From an uncultured Ignavibacteria bacterium (GTDB lineage Bacteria; Bacteroidota; Ignavibacteria; Kapaibacteriales; UBA2268), in contig CAIOZA010000055.1 in assembly GCA_903862655.1 (NCBI GenBank), forward strand, positions 62,001-126,000: 64,000 nt of DNA. Direction: 5' to 3'. Positions 25,049-33,465 of this stretch are shown here, piece after piece. The notes beneath the pieces are model-generated. The model saw only the letters and a program-made list of their open reading frames with translations, did not search any database and was not told the DNA's origin. Positions within the stretch are counted from its first letter, which is position 1. Every line of letters begins with the position of its first letter. The position numbers and the translations under genes are program-made.

Positions 25049-25986
25049 TGAAAGTTTTTTATAGCATAAATGATATAGATTTCGATCCTAATACTATTCT
25101 AACTGTTGGGACATTTGATGGTGTTCATAGAGGACATCAGCTGATTTTAAATAAAATGACAAATGAAGCAAAACAATCAAATTTAAGAGATTTAGTCGTT
25201 ACCATCCACCCTCATCCTCAGGTCGTTCTACAAAAAACAGACCGTGAGCCTATCCGGTTGCTTACTACCATTGAAGAAAGAATAGCTTTATTCGATAAAT
25301 TTGGATTAAACAATCTGCTCATCATCCCATTTACTTTAGAATTTGCACAAACACCTCCTGATGTTTTCATAAGGGATTTGCTCGGCAAACATGTTGGTTT
25401 TTCAAAGATGTTGATTGGTTATGATCACATGTTCGGGAAAAATAGAGCAGGTAATTTCGATTTACTGAATGATTTGAGTTCTTCTTTGGGATTTTCTATT
25501 GAAAAAATGGAAGCATTCAGTGAGAAAGATTTAGTTATTTCAAGCACAAAAATCCGTCATAGTTTGTTTGATAACGATATAATCAAAGCTAATTCAATGC
25601 TTGGGTATAACTATTCGGTAAAAGGTGTGGTTGTACTTGGAGATATGCGTGGCAGAACAATTGGATATCCGACTGCGAATGTTGAATTCAAAGACCAAAC
25701 TAAACTATTACCTGGTAATGGTGTTTACCTGGTCAAGGTTGAAATTAATGCTGGAGTGTTGTATGGGATGTGCAATATTGGCACTAGACCAACCTTCCAA
25801 GATGATAACCATACTAGTCTGGAAGTAAATATCTTTGATTTCGATGCCGATATATATGGTCAGGATATAAAAGTAGATTTTCTTGACTTTGTGCGTAAGG
25901 AAATAAAATTCGATGGAGTTACGAAACTAATCGAAGCAATACAAGAAGATGAAGTATTTTGCAAGGAAAAAATAAATAGTTTTTAA
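25048..25986 (+). CDS. ribF: Bifunctional riboflavin kinase / FAD synthetase
   Basis: RibF phosphorylates riboflavin to FMN and adenylates FMN to FAD. The 312-residue protein has the N-terminal nucleotidyltransferase domain with TVGTFDGVHRGHQLIL (the GxHxGH-type motif) and IGYDHMFGKNRAGNFDLL, then the C-terminal riboflavin-kinase barrel with VVLGDMRGRTIGYPTANVEF, GVYLVKVEI and MCNIGTRPTFQ. Both domains appear complete. It closes the nusA-truB operon; rpsO beyond it has its own promoter. Confidence 0.96.
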   Translation: MKVFYSINDIDFDPNTILTVGTFDGVHRGHQLILNKMTNEAKQSNLRDLVVTIHPHPQVVLQKTDREPIRLLTTIEERIALFDKFGLNNLLIIPFTLEFAQTPPDVFIRDLLGKHVGFSKMLIGYDHMFGKNRAGNFDLLNDLSSSLGFSIEKMEAFSEKDLVISSTKIRHSLFDNDIIKANSMLGYNYSVKGVVVLGDMRGRTIGYPTANVEFKDQTKLLPGNGVYLVKVEINAGVLYGMCNIGTRPTFQDDNHTSLEVNIFDFDADIYGQDIKVDFLDFVRKEIKFDGVTKLIEAIQEDEVFCKEKINSF

Positions 25987-26003
25987 TATTAAAAAGAATT
26001 ACT

Positions 26004-26011
26004 TATTTTTG
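26004..26011 (+). promoter_or_regulatory. Probable rpsO promoter -7 element (TATTTTTG)
   Basis: An exact TAnnTTTG match 29 bases before the rpsO start codon, in the 53-base gap after ribF. It would give rpsO an initiation site independent of the upstream operon. Confidence 0.5.
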
Positions 26012-26039
26012 TAGTTCTTATTAAAACGGAGTTAAAAAA

Positions 26040-26306
26040 ATGATAACTAAAGAACAAAAGTCTGAAATAATCGAAAAACATGGTACAACAGTAGCCGATA
26101 CCGGTAAATCTGAAGTACAGGTTGCTCTTTTGACAGCTAGAATCCTTGATTTGGCGCATCACCTAGAAAGCCACAAGAAAGATCATCACGGTCGTCGCGG
26201 TTTGATCGCTATGGTTAGCAAAAGAAGACGCCTTCTCGATTATTTAGCAAGAACAGAAATAAGCAGATATCGCTCAATCATAGCTGCTTTATCCTTAAGA
26301 AAATAA
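26040..26306 (+). CDS. rpsO: 30S ribosomal protein S15
   Basis: S15 binds the central domain of 16S rRNA early in 30S assembly and forms bridge B4. The 88-residue, basic, helical protein has the family pattern TGKSEVQVALLTARILDLAHHLESHKKDHHGRRGLIAMVSKRRRLLDYL. Length is typical. It lies between ribF and pnp, as in many bacteria, but with a promoter before it and a terminator-like hairpin after it. Confidence 0.97.
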   Translation: MITKEQKSEIIEKHGTTVADTGKSEVQVALLTARILDLAHHLESHKKDHHGRRGLIAMVSKRRRLLDYLARTEISRYRSIIAALSLRK

Positions 26307-26352
26307 TCTCGTGGCACATATTATAATCAGAGTTACAAAACATGATTTCAAT

Positions 26353-26384
26353 AAGCGGTATATGTTTATTACTACCGCTTTTTT
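26353..26384 (+). terminator. Terminator-like hairpin between rpsO and pnp
   Basis: AAGCGGTA and TACCGCTT form a perfect eight-base stem around a 12-base loop and are followed by six uridines. It lies 46 bases past the rpsO stop and about 34 bases before pnp. In E. coli the rpsO-pnp interval also has a terminator and RNase processing sites, so partial termination with pnp expressed by readthrough or its own promoter is likely. Confidence 0.8.
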
Positions 26385-26417
26385 CTATTTATTTACAGAA
26401 TAATTATCCGAAAGCTT

Positions 26418-28628
26418 ATGTCAATCCACAAAGTAAAAATTGATTTGAATGGGAAAGAGTACTCCCTCGAAACAGGCAAACTTGCCAAATACGCTAGCGG
26501 CTCAGTTTTAGTCAGTCATGGCGACACTATGGTGCTTGTAACGGTTGTCGCAGCTAAAACAGAGAAGCCTGATTTAGATTTCTTGCCTCTTCAAGTTGAA
26601 TATAGAGTTAAAACAGCTTCGGTCGGTAAAATCCCCGGCGGATTTCTTAAACGTGAGGGAAGACCCAGTGATTACGAAATTTTATCGTCACGCTTGATCG
26701 ATAGACCAATCAGACCAATGATACCAAAAACTTGGAGATTCGAAACTCAGATTGTCGCTAATGTATTCTCATGCGATCCTAACTTTGATCCCGATACTCT
26801 CGGTATGGTCGGTGCATCTGCAGCTTTGATGATCTCAGACATTCCATTCCATGGTCCTGTTTCAGAAGTCAGAGTCGGTAAAGTCGATGGTGAATTCATC
26901 ATTAATCCAAGTTCAGCACAATTGAAACTTTCGTCAATTGATCTGAATGTTGCAGGAACTGATTCTTCAATTGCAATGGTCGAGGGTGAAGCCAATGAAA
27001 TTTCTGAAGTTGAATTTCTCGAAGCATTGGAATTTGCTCATGAGAATATCAAAAAATTAAACGCTATGCAGAGAGAACTTGCAGATTTAGTCGCTCCGGT
27101 TAAAAGAGAATTCTCCCTTAATGAGCCTGATGCAGAATTAGTTTCGCTTATAAAAAATGAAATAGAAAATGATCTTAATGACTACGTTCATAAGGTTACA
27201 AATAAAACCGAAAGACACGAAAAAAGAACTAAAATGCTCGAAATGGCAGTAGAAAAAGTGAAATCGGTTTATTCTGAAAAAGAAGATTATGTCGAAGCTA
27301 AAATGGCTAAGACAACAAGCGAAATCCTCAGCAAGCTCGAAAAGAAAGCTATGCGTAAGATGATTCTCGAAGATTCGAAAAGACTTGATGGAAGAGGTTT
27401 GACAGATATCAGACCTATCGCTTGTGAAATAGGCTTGCTTCCAAGAGCTCATGGTTCTGCTCTCTTCACAAGAGGCGAGACACAGAGTCTTACAACATCT
27501 ACATTAGGTACCTCCAGAGATGAACAAATGATTGATGGGATTTTACCAACATATACGAACAACTTTTATCTTCACTATAACTTCCCACCCTACAGCACTG
27601 GCGAAGTTGGAAGAATGACCGGCGTCGGCAGAAGAGAAGTTGGTCATGGTAATCTGGCTGAAAGAGCATTGAAAAAAATGATGCCAAGTCATGATGAGTT
27701 CCCTTATACTGTTAGAGTTGTCTCGGACATTCTTGAGTCCAATGGCTCTTCATCTATGGCAACAGTTTGCGCTGGTAGCTTGTCTTTGTTTGATGCTGGT
27801 GTTCCTCTTAAGAAACCGGTAGCAGGTATTGCCATGGGTTTAATCAAAGAAGAAGATTCAGTTGCTATTCTTAGCGATATACTCGGGGATGAAGATTTCC
27901 TCGGAGATATGGATTTCAAAGTAACAGGAACTGTTGATGGAATCACAGCTTGCCAAATGGATATTAAAATTGAAGGATTATCAATCGAGATAATGAAAAA
28001 TGCTTTGAACCAGGCAAAAGTCGGTAGAATGCACATTCTTGGTATTATGAATGAAACAATAAATGCACCAAAAGAAGAAATGTCTCCTTTTGCGCCAAGA
28101 TTTACTATTATTCATATTCCGGTCGATAAAATTGGTGCAGTTATCGGATCTGGTGGTGAAACTATCCGCAGTATCGTTAAAGAAACTACTGCAGAAATTG
28201 ATATCAAAGACGACGGAACAGTTATTATTGCCGCTACTTCAGAAGAAGCCGCAACAGCTGCTAGAAAAATGATAGAAATGATAATAAAGAATCCTGAAGA
28301 AGGTGAAATCTACACTGCTGTGGTTAAGGAGATTAAAGAAGGTATCGGAGCAATCATGGAATTTATGCCTAAGAAACAGGGACTTCTTCATGTTTCTCAG
28401 ATTGCACACGAAAGAACTAACAACGTAAGTGATGTACTTTCAGTAGGAGATATTGTTGAAGTGAAATTAGTCGAAGTTACTTCAGACGGAAAATTCAGAT
28501 TATCACGTAAGGCTCTTATCGAAAGACCTGAAGGCATGCCGGAAGAAGAGTACAGAAAAGCTCCACCAAGCAGAGGCAGAGACTTCAACAGAGGCGGCGA
28601 TAGAGGCGGAGACAGAAGATCAAGATAA
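26418..28628 (+). CDS. pnp: Polyribonucleotide nucleotidyltransferase (PNPase)
   Basis: PNPase degrades RNA 3' to 5' using phosphate, and is central to mRNA turnover. The 736-residue protein has two RNase PH domains (about 1-220 and 310-545; the second contains LPRAHGSALFTRGETQSL and EILESNGSSSMATVCAGSL-type segments), a linking helical domain, a KH domain (IGAVIGSGGETIRSIVKETTA) and an S1 domain (GIGAIMEFMPKKQGLLHVSQI). The C-terminus is a short Arg/Gly-rich tail (RDFNRGGDRGGDRRSR), often seen in Bacteroidota RNA-binding proteins. All domains are complete. A strong terminator follows. Confidence 0.97.
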   Translation: MSIHKVKIDLNGKEYSLETGKLAKYASGSVLVSHGDTMVLVTVVAAKTEKPDLDFLPLQVEYRVKTASVGKIPGGFLKREGRPSDYEILSSRLIDRPIRPMIPKTWRFETQIVANVFSCDPNFDPDTLGMVGASAALMISDIPFHGPVSEVRVGKVDGEFIINPSSAQLKLSSIDLNVAGTDSSIAMVEGEANEISEVEFLEALEFAHENIKKLNAMQRELADLVAPVKREFSLNEPDAELVSLIKNEIENDLNDYVHKVTNKTERHEKRTKMLEMAVEKVKSVYSEKEDYVEAKMAKTTSEILSKLEKKAMRKMILEDSKRLDGRGLTDIRPIACEIGLLPRAHGSALFTRGETQSLTTSTLGTSRDEQMIDGILPTYTNNFYLHYNFPPYSTGEVGRMTGVGRREVGHGNLAERALKKMMPSHDEFPYTVRVVSDILESNGSSSMATVCAGSLSLFDAGVPLKKPVAGIAMGLIKEEDSVAILSDILGDEDFLGDMDFKVTGTVDGITACQMDIKIEGLSIEIMKNALNQAKVGRMHILGIMNETINAPKEEMSPFAPRFTIIHIPVDKIGAVIGSGGETIRSIVKETTAEIDIKDDGTVIIAATSEEAATAARKMIEMIIKNPEEGEIYTAVVKEIKEGIGAIMEFMPKKQGLLHVSQIAHERTNNVSDVLSVGDIVEVKLVEVTSDGKFRLSRKALIERPEGMPEEEYRKAPPSRGRDFNRGGDRGGDRRSR

Positions 28629-28660
28629 ATCGATTTTTAAATCTTGCTATTTTTAGAAAG

Positions 28661-28690
28661 AGGGTTGCCTATAAAAAGCAACCCTTTTTT
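28661..28690 (+). terminator. Rho-independent terminator of pnp
   Basis: AGGGTTGC and GCAACCCT form a perfect eight-base stem with a nine-base loop, followed by six uridines, 33 bases past the pnp stop codon. Confidence 0.9.
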
Positions 28691-28696
28691 CTTGGT

Positions 28697-28752
28697 TGTC
28701 ATTCTGGACAAAGCGAAGTGCCGTAGGCCTGCGTAGCGAATCCAGTATCTTC
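28697..28752. repeat. Degenerate intergenic repeat (ATTCTGG...GCGAAG type)
   Basis: The segment contains CATTCTGG, AAGCGAAG, AGGCCTGCG and GCGAATCCAG, which look like decayed copies of the ATTCTGAGCGAAGCGAAGAATC intergenic element often scattered in FCB-group genomes. GC content is higher than the surrounding intergenic DNA. A related decayed copy occurs in the other orientation near 37.3 kb. No reading frame is present. Confidence 0.5.
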
Positions 28753-28853
28753 GATAAAGTTAGTCCATTCATGGTTAAAATTTAATAATGCATTTGTCAA
28801 TTTCAATCACGCGAGTTAGAATTGGGAATATATTTTAACGATTTGGAATTTTC

Positions 28854-31103
28854 CTATATGTTATGTTTCAATACATCAAATAATTGTTCTTTAGTATATG
28901 GTTTTGATAAGTAATCAGAGAAGCCAAAATCCAGCATTTTTTCTTTGTCTTGCTCGAAGGCATAGGCTGTTATCGCTATTATTGGAATTCTTTTATTGAA
29001 TTGCTTAATCTCATTTAATGCTTCAACACCATCCATAACCTGCATTTTAATGTCCATCAGAATTATATCAAATTGGCTGTTCCTACATAAATATACAGCT
29101 TCCATTCCATTCTTAGCATGAACAATTTCAACTTTTGATTTCCTGAGAATTTTTTCTAAATACCTAAAATTAATATCTTCATCCTCAGCTACCAATATTT
29201 TCCTATTCTCAAAATTTGATATTAACTGTGATGATCCGCTTGTATTGACTATTCTCATCGACCGATTGGTTGAAATCAGCAAAGGGATTGAAAAATAGAA
29301 TGAAGAACCCGATTCAATAACTGATTCCGCCCATATTCTGCCTCCCATTTTGTCGACGAACCCCTTGCAAATGGCTAAACCTAATCCAGTACCTCCGTAT
29401 TGCCTCGAAAGGGATCCGTCTGCTTGTCTGAATCTCTCAAATATTATTTCCAGATTCTCACTTGCTATGCCGATTCCTGTGTCTTTTACATAGAAGATAA
29501 CCACGCTGTGATCAATTTTATAACCGAAAGTAATATTTCCATGATCTGTAAATTTAATAGCATTCAATATAAGGTTTGATAGTATTTGCTTTATTTTAGA
29601 CCCGTCAATTTTAATTATAGAATCATTCAATGCAAATTGACATTCATAGGTAAGATTGAGCCCTTTTTTGAGAGCTTCATCATTCAGCAGATCATGAACA
29701 TCTTTAAGAAGCTCGTTTACATTAATATCGCTAGAATTAATTATAATCTGACCGGACTCAATTTTGGATACATCAATAATATCGTTAATGATTGATAACA
29801 GTTGATTAGAACTATTCTGAATAACATTTATACATTCTACTTTTTCATCATTATCCAGGTCATCAGCCAAAAGAAGTTGAGAGAATCCAATTATCCCATT
29901 CATTGGTGTCCGGATCTCATGGGACATGTTAGCAAGGAAAGCTGACTTGAGCTGATCGCTCTCATTAGCTTTATCGATAGCTAATTTTAATTCTTCATTC
30001 TTTTTGATAATGATTGCTTCAGACTGTTTTCTTACAGTGATATCAACTGCAAGAATCGATAATTTGACCACGTCTGAATTTTTATCAAATAATGGCTGAA
30101 TATATAAATCATAGATCTTGGTCTCATCTTCCATTTCAATACGAACCAGATCCATTTTCGAAATAGCACTTTCAATACTAAATTTAACAATTTTTGTTAA
30201 ATTTTTATGAATTTTTTGATAAATATTGGATTGATCATCCAAATCCCGGCTATAGAAGAAATGTTCAATGAATGAAGTATTTGCAACAATTATTTTTCCA
30301 AATTTATCTATCAGACATACTGATTCAGGGTTTGATTCAATAAATGATTTTAGAGTTTTCTCTGATTCAATCAGCTCATTCTGAGTAGTTTCCATCTCAT
30401 TATTTTTTGTGTTAATAACCATAAGCATATTGTTAAATTCTTGGAATAGATGACTGATTTCGTCTGATCCTTGAATTTCAATCTGAACACTATAATCATT
30501 ATTTTTCGATATTGACTTTGTCGTTTTTGCCAACTCTAGAATTGGACCGGAAATAATTTTTTGTAGTCTTAAAGCCAGGATCAAAGAAGCTATCAAAAGT
30601 AAGGCATATACAACAACCATGACTAAAATGAAATTGTTGATTTTTGTCTTCAGTTCATTGGTTGATACTCTTAATATTAGATTCCCGACAATTTCATTAT
30701 TGTTAATAATTGGCTCGTAATAAAATAAATATTCATCTCCAAAATGGTAAGAAGATTTGTCAAAATTAACATCCATTATTGCTATGGAATTTGAATCTCT
30801 GCGATACAAGGAGAATATATTTCCGGATTTATCTAGAACATGACAATCAACAATGTTTCTGAAACTTGTTAAATTCTTTAGGATTTTATTTGCTCCGTCT
30901 TTGTCATTAAAGTCAATCGGAGAGATTAAATTTTGACTAATGAATTTGGCTTTTACGGAAATATCATTTACTAGATCATCCTTGTACAATTTCGTATTTA
31001 CAAGATATAATAAGAATATACCTCCTAATATTGTAAGGGAGTTGATTCCCATAATCAATATAAGCAATTTACTTTTAATAGAATATTTTTCAAAAAAGTA
31101 CAT
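28854..31103 (-). CDS. Membrane hybrid histidine kinase
   Basis: A 749-residue sensor. A transmembrane helix at about 12-35, an extracytoplasmic sensor of about 120 residues, a second helix at about 157-180 and a HAMP region (ISGPILELAKTTKSI) lead to a PAS domain (about 250-355). HisKA follows with His395 in ANMSHEIRTPMNGI, then HATPase (NLILNAIKFTD, DTGIGIASE, GGTGLGLAI), and a C-terminal receiver with Asp684 in DIILMDIKMQ. It has no HPt domain or DNA-binding output, so the phosphate must go to a separate protein or the receiver is regulatory. Its start codon overlaps the stop of the upstream YfiR-like gene (TAATG), so the two proteins are made together; the periplasmic YfiR-like protein is the obvious candidate for controlling its sensor domain. 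Confidence 0.93.
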   Translation of the reverse strand: MYFFEKYSIKSKLLILIMGINSLTILGGIFLLYLVNTKLYKDDLVNDISVKAKFISQNLISPIDFNDKDGANKILKNLTSFRNIVDCHVLDKSGNIFSLYRRDSNSIAIMDVNFDKSSYHFGDEYLFYYEPIINNNEIVGNLILRVSTNELKTKINNFILVMVVVYALLLIASLILALRLQKIISGPILELAKTTKSISKNNDYSVQIEIQGSDEISHLFQEFNNMLMVINTKNNEMETTQNELIESEKTLKSFIESNPESVCLIDKFGKIIVANTSFIEHFFYSRDLDDQSNIYQKIHKNLTKIVKFSIESAISKMDLVRIEMEDETKIYDLYIQPLFDKNSDVVKLSILAVDITVRKQSEAIIIKKNEELKLAIDKANESDQLKSAFLANMSHEIRTPMNGIIGFSQLLLADDLDNDEKVECINVIQNSSNQLLSIINDIIDVSKIESGQIIINSSDINVNELLKDVHDLLNDEALKKGLNLTYECQFALNDSIIKIDGSKIKQILSNLILNAIKFTDHGNITFGYKIDHSVVIFYVKDTGIGIASENLEIIFERFRQADGSLSRQYGGTGLGLAICKGFVDKMGGRIWAESVIESGSSFYFSIPLLISTNRSMRIVNTSGSSQLISNFENRKILVAEDEDINFRYLEKILRKSKVEIVHAKNGMEAVYLCRNSQFDIILMDIKMQVMDGVEALNEIKQFNKRIPIIAITAYAFEQDKEKMLDFGFSDYLSKPYTKEQLFDVLKHNI

Positions 31104-31708
31104 TAGTTTATTAACCTCATAGCTAGTTTTAATAACTGATAACTTGCCTTAAGCCCCGCTTTTTTCATTGTTCCTTCATTAATGTCAAATTTGACATTAC
31201 TACCTTCAATAAACATATTTATCATAATTCCATAATTGACAAAATTTGCATCATCGGACACTGTCAATATTGGATTTGATCCTATTTGAGTAATTATTTT
31301 TGATATACTTTTTCTTTCACCTGAGCAAATAAATAAGATATTGCAATCTGAGATCTGGCCAATCTCATCATATTTTTTGATTCTTATTGTCTTATTTTTA
31401 ATCTTGGTTTTATTGGCAAGGATTTCAAGTTGTGTAGTTATCGGGCTATCACCATAAACTCCGATTACAAACGGCTTTGATATGTTATTAACATCAGAAT
31501 TTGTTGGCCATTCTATATATCGTGTGAATCTTTCCACAAATAGAGACTTAACGTAGTATTCATCATTACTTGAATTTGCGAAATCACTAGTCAATAGAAA
31601 TAAAATGAGTAAAATCAAATATAAATATTTTTCAGAAAATTTCAAGGTAATGATGAACATAAAATAAATATAGAAGAAACAGCCTTTTTCAATTGGCTTC
31701 GTTGTCAT
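31103..31708 (-). CDS. YfiR-like (DUF4154) periplasmic regulator
   Basis: A 201-residue exported protein. A hydrophobic signal segment (LYLILLILFLLTSDFANS) precedes a domain with the YfiR/DUF4154 pattern: YYVKSLFVERFTRYIEWP at the start, FVIGVYGDSPI, DCNILFICSGERKSI, GSNPILTVSDDANFVNYGIMINMFIE and KKAGLKASYQLLKLAMRLI at the end. In Pseudomonas, YfiR is a periplasmic repressor of the membrane diguanylate cyclase YfiN. Here the coupled partner is a hybrid histidine kinase instead. A later in-frame ATG, giving MFIITLKFSEKYL, would produce a more standard signal peptide and may be the true start. Probable promoter at 31765-31772. Confidence 0.82.
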   Translation of the reverse strand: MTTKPIEKGCFFYIYFMFIITLKFSEKYLYLILLILFLLTSDFANSSNDEYYVKSLFVERFTRYIEWPTNSDVNNISKPFVIGVYGDSPITTQLEILANKTKIKNKTIRIKKYDEIGQISDCNILFICSGERKSISKIITQIGSNPILTVSDDANFVNYGIMINMFIEGSNVKFDINEGTMKKAGLKASYQLLKLAMRLIN

Positions 31709-31764
31709 ATCACTTATCGGAATTTTCTCAAAAAACTTAAATTATTGATTAATAAGTAAGCGTT

Positions 31765-31808
31765 CAAACTTATCATTTTTATTATTTATTCAAAGTGTAC
31801 TATATTTG
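31765..31808. promoter_or_regulatory. Divergent promoter region of the signalling island
   Basis: The minus strand has TAAGTTTG at 31772-31765, facing the YfiR-like/kinase pair. The plus strand has TATATTTG at 31801-31808, facing the TPR gene. Both match TAnnTTTG and are about 50 bases from their start codons. The plus-strand element lies downstream of a GTG at 31795, so the TPR protein must start later, at the ATG at 31855. Confidence 0.5.
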
Positions 31809-31854
31809 TAAAAATTCTATCATTTGGTCTTTAAATTCATTTATTGGTGAGCCG

Positions 31855-33465
31855 ATGAAAATTACATTTATAATTTTACTGATTGCGTTGCAAACTTTAA
31901 TGGCAGGTTTTGATGTCAAAACTCTGGAAATGCAGAGTAAGAGAACTCAATATCCTGAATTACTCAACGTGTTGTTTAATATCTCGATTCACTATTATAT
32001 CGTTAACGATTCAATCAATTTATCAAAATATGCGAATATGGCTTTAAGTTTGACAGAAAAGCATATTGATATTAGTCGAAGAATTGATGCTTTGAATAAT
32101 CTTTCTTTTGTTCTTTCATATCGAGACCACAAAAAGGCAAAAGAATACGCTGAGGAAGCATATAAGCTTGCAGTCGATAACTCAAATACCCATGGCCAGG
32201 CCCTTGCCTTATTTTTAAAAGCCTGTGCAATTGAAACAGAAGAGCCTGCAAAATCATTGGAATTATATCAGCAGGCAATTGACCTAGCTATTACAACTGA
32301 TAGAAAAGACATTAAAGCTTTGTCTGAGGCTGCTATTGGAGATTACTACTCTAGAAAAGGCTCAATTTCAAATGCCCTGAAATATTACATTAATGCGATA
32401 AGAGTATTCGAGAAACTTCCTAATCTATATGCAAATTTGATGTATAAATATCTCTATGGGGAATTGTTAAATAATCTTGGGGTAAGTTATAAAAAGTTAA
32501 AAAATTTCAATGAAGCAATTTTTTATTATGAGAAATATAAATCAATTTCTGTTGAAATGGAAAATGCTTGGGGAACATCAGTTGCCCTTAATAATCTTGG
32601 AGTAATATATTACAATCAAAATAATTATCAATCAGCTATATCAAATTTTAATGAAGCAAGAATTCAGTTTCAGAAAATTGGTGCAGTATCCCTAATACCA
32701 ACCATTGACAATAACCTTGGTAATATTTATTCAACTCTAGGCAATTATGAGAAATCACAGAAATACTATGAGTCTGCTCTAACTAAATTTAAAATTTTAA
32801 ATAATGATATTGGAATTGCCAGGTGTCTAGCAAGCCTTGGAGATCTGTATCTTGTGATGAAGAGGTATCCTGAATCCAGAAAAATGTTCCAATCTGCTAT
32901 TGATGTTATTAAAGATAAAGACTTGGAGATACAAACAGTGTCTTATCTTGGTCTCTCATCAGTTCACGATTCTTTAAAACAGTATTCCGATGCTTTCCAG
33001 TTTTATAAAATTTACACTAAGCTTAAAGATAGCTTGTCGAATAATATAAAGTCTGAAGAGATAACATTATTGACTCAGGGCTATAAAGAAGAAAAGCAAT
33101 TGGAAGCAAAGGATAGGTTAAGACTAGATGAAGAAAAGAAACAAAATGAAGCAAATGCAAGGAAAAATAATCTTGAATATATGGGAATATTGATTGTTAT
33201 CCTATTTATTTTTTCCTTCATCTTCTTTTACGGCAAATTCAAAATTTCGCCTTCTCGGTTAGAAAGTATTGTTTTTATTGCTCTCTTGTTTTTGTTTACC
33301 TTCGTTTCGGTCATGACCGATCCATATGTTGAAAAAGTAACAAACAGTGACCCATTATACAAATTGATTATTAATGCTCTGCTTGCGCTGGCATTAACTC
33401 CTCTGGATACATTTCTAGAGAAGGTAATCCGAATGGGGGTAATTGAACCCAAAAGAAGGTTATGA
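31855..33465 (+). CDS. Exported TPR protein with C-terminal membrane segments
   Basis: A 536-residue protein with an N-terminal signal (MKITFIILLIALQTLMAG), about eight TPR units (about 50-410, for example LYGELLNNLGVSYKKLKNFN and IDNNLGNIYSTLGNYEKSQK), a charged coiled coil (about 410-445), and hydrophobic segments near 450-470, 480-500 and 510-525. The N-terminal TPR and coiled-coil arrangement is that of Bacteroidota TPR-type sensor proteins, but the kinase or HTH domain that normally follows is replaced by short membrane helices. The start used is the ATG after the promoter-like TATATTTG. The last six bases overlap the end of the convergent LuxR-type regulator. A role as sensory partner of the neighbouring kinase or regulator is inference. 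Confidence 0.82.
   Translation: MKITFIILLIALQTLMAGFDVKTLEMQSKRTQYPELLNVLFNISIHYYIVNDSINLSKYANMALSLTEKHIDISRRIDALNNLSFVLSYRDHKKAKEYAEEAYKLAVDNSNTHGQALALFLKACAIETEEPAKSLELYQQAIDLAITTDRKDIKALSEAAIGDYYSRKGSISNALKYYINAIRVFEKLPNLYANLMYKYLYGELLNNLGVSYKKLKNFNEAIFYYEKYKSISVEMENAWGTSVALNNLGVIYYNQNNYQSAISNFNEARIQFQKIGAVSLIPTIDNNLGNIYSTLGNYEKSQKYYESALTKFKILNNDIGIARCLASLGDLYLVMKRYPESRKMFQSAIDVIKDKDLEIQTVSYLGLSSVHDSLKQYSDAFQFYKIYTKLKDSLSNNIKSEEITLLTQGYKEEKQLEAKDRLRLDEEKKQNEANARKNNLEYMGILIVILFIFSFIFFYGKFKISPSRLESIVFIALLFLFTFVSVMTDPYVEKVTNSDPLYKLIINALLALALTPLDTFLEKVIRMGVIEPKRRL

Noticed and set aside
27138-27452. Open frame antisense to pnp
   Set aside because: Shadow of the well-conserved PNPase helical linker, with aromatic-rich composition and no start signals.
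28629-28853. Insertion sequence or mobile element after pnp
   Set aside because: No transposase frame or clean terminal repeats; only a degenerate short repeat is present.
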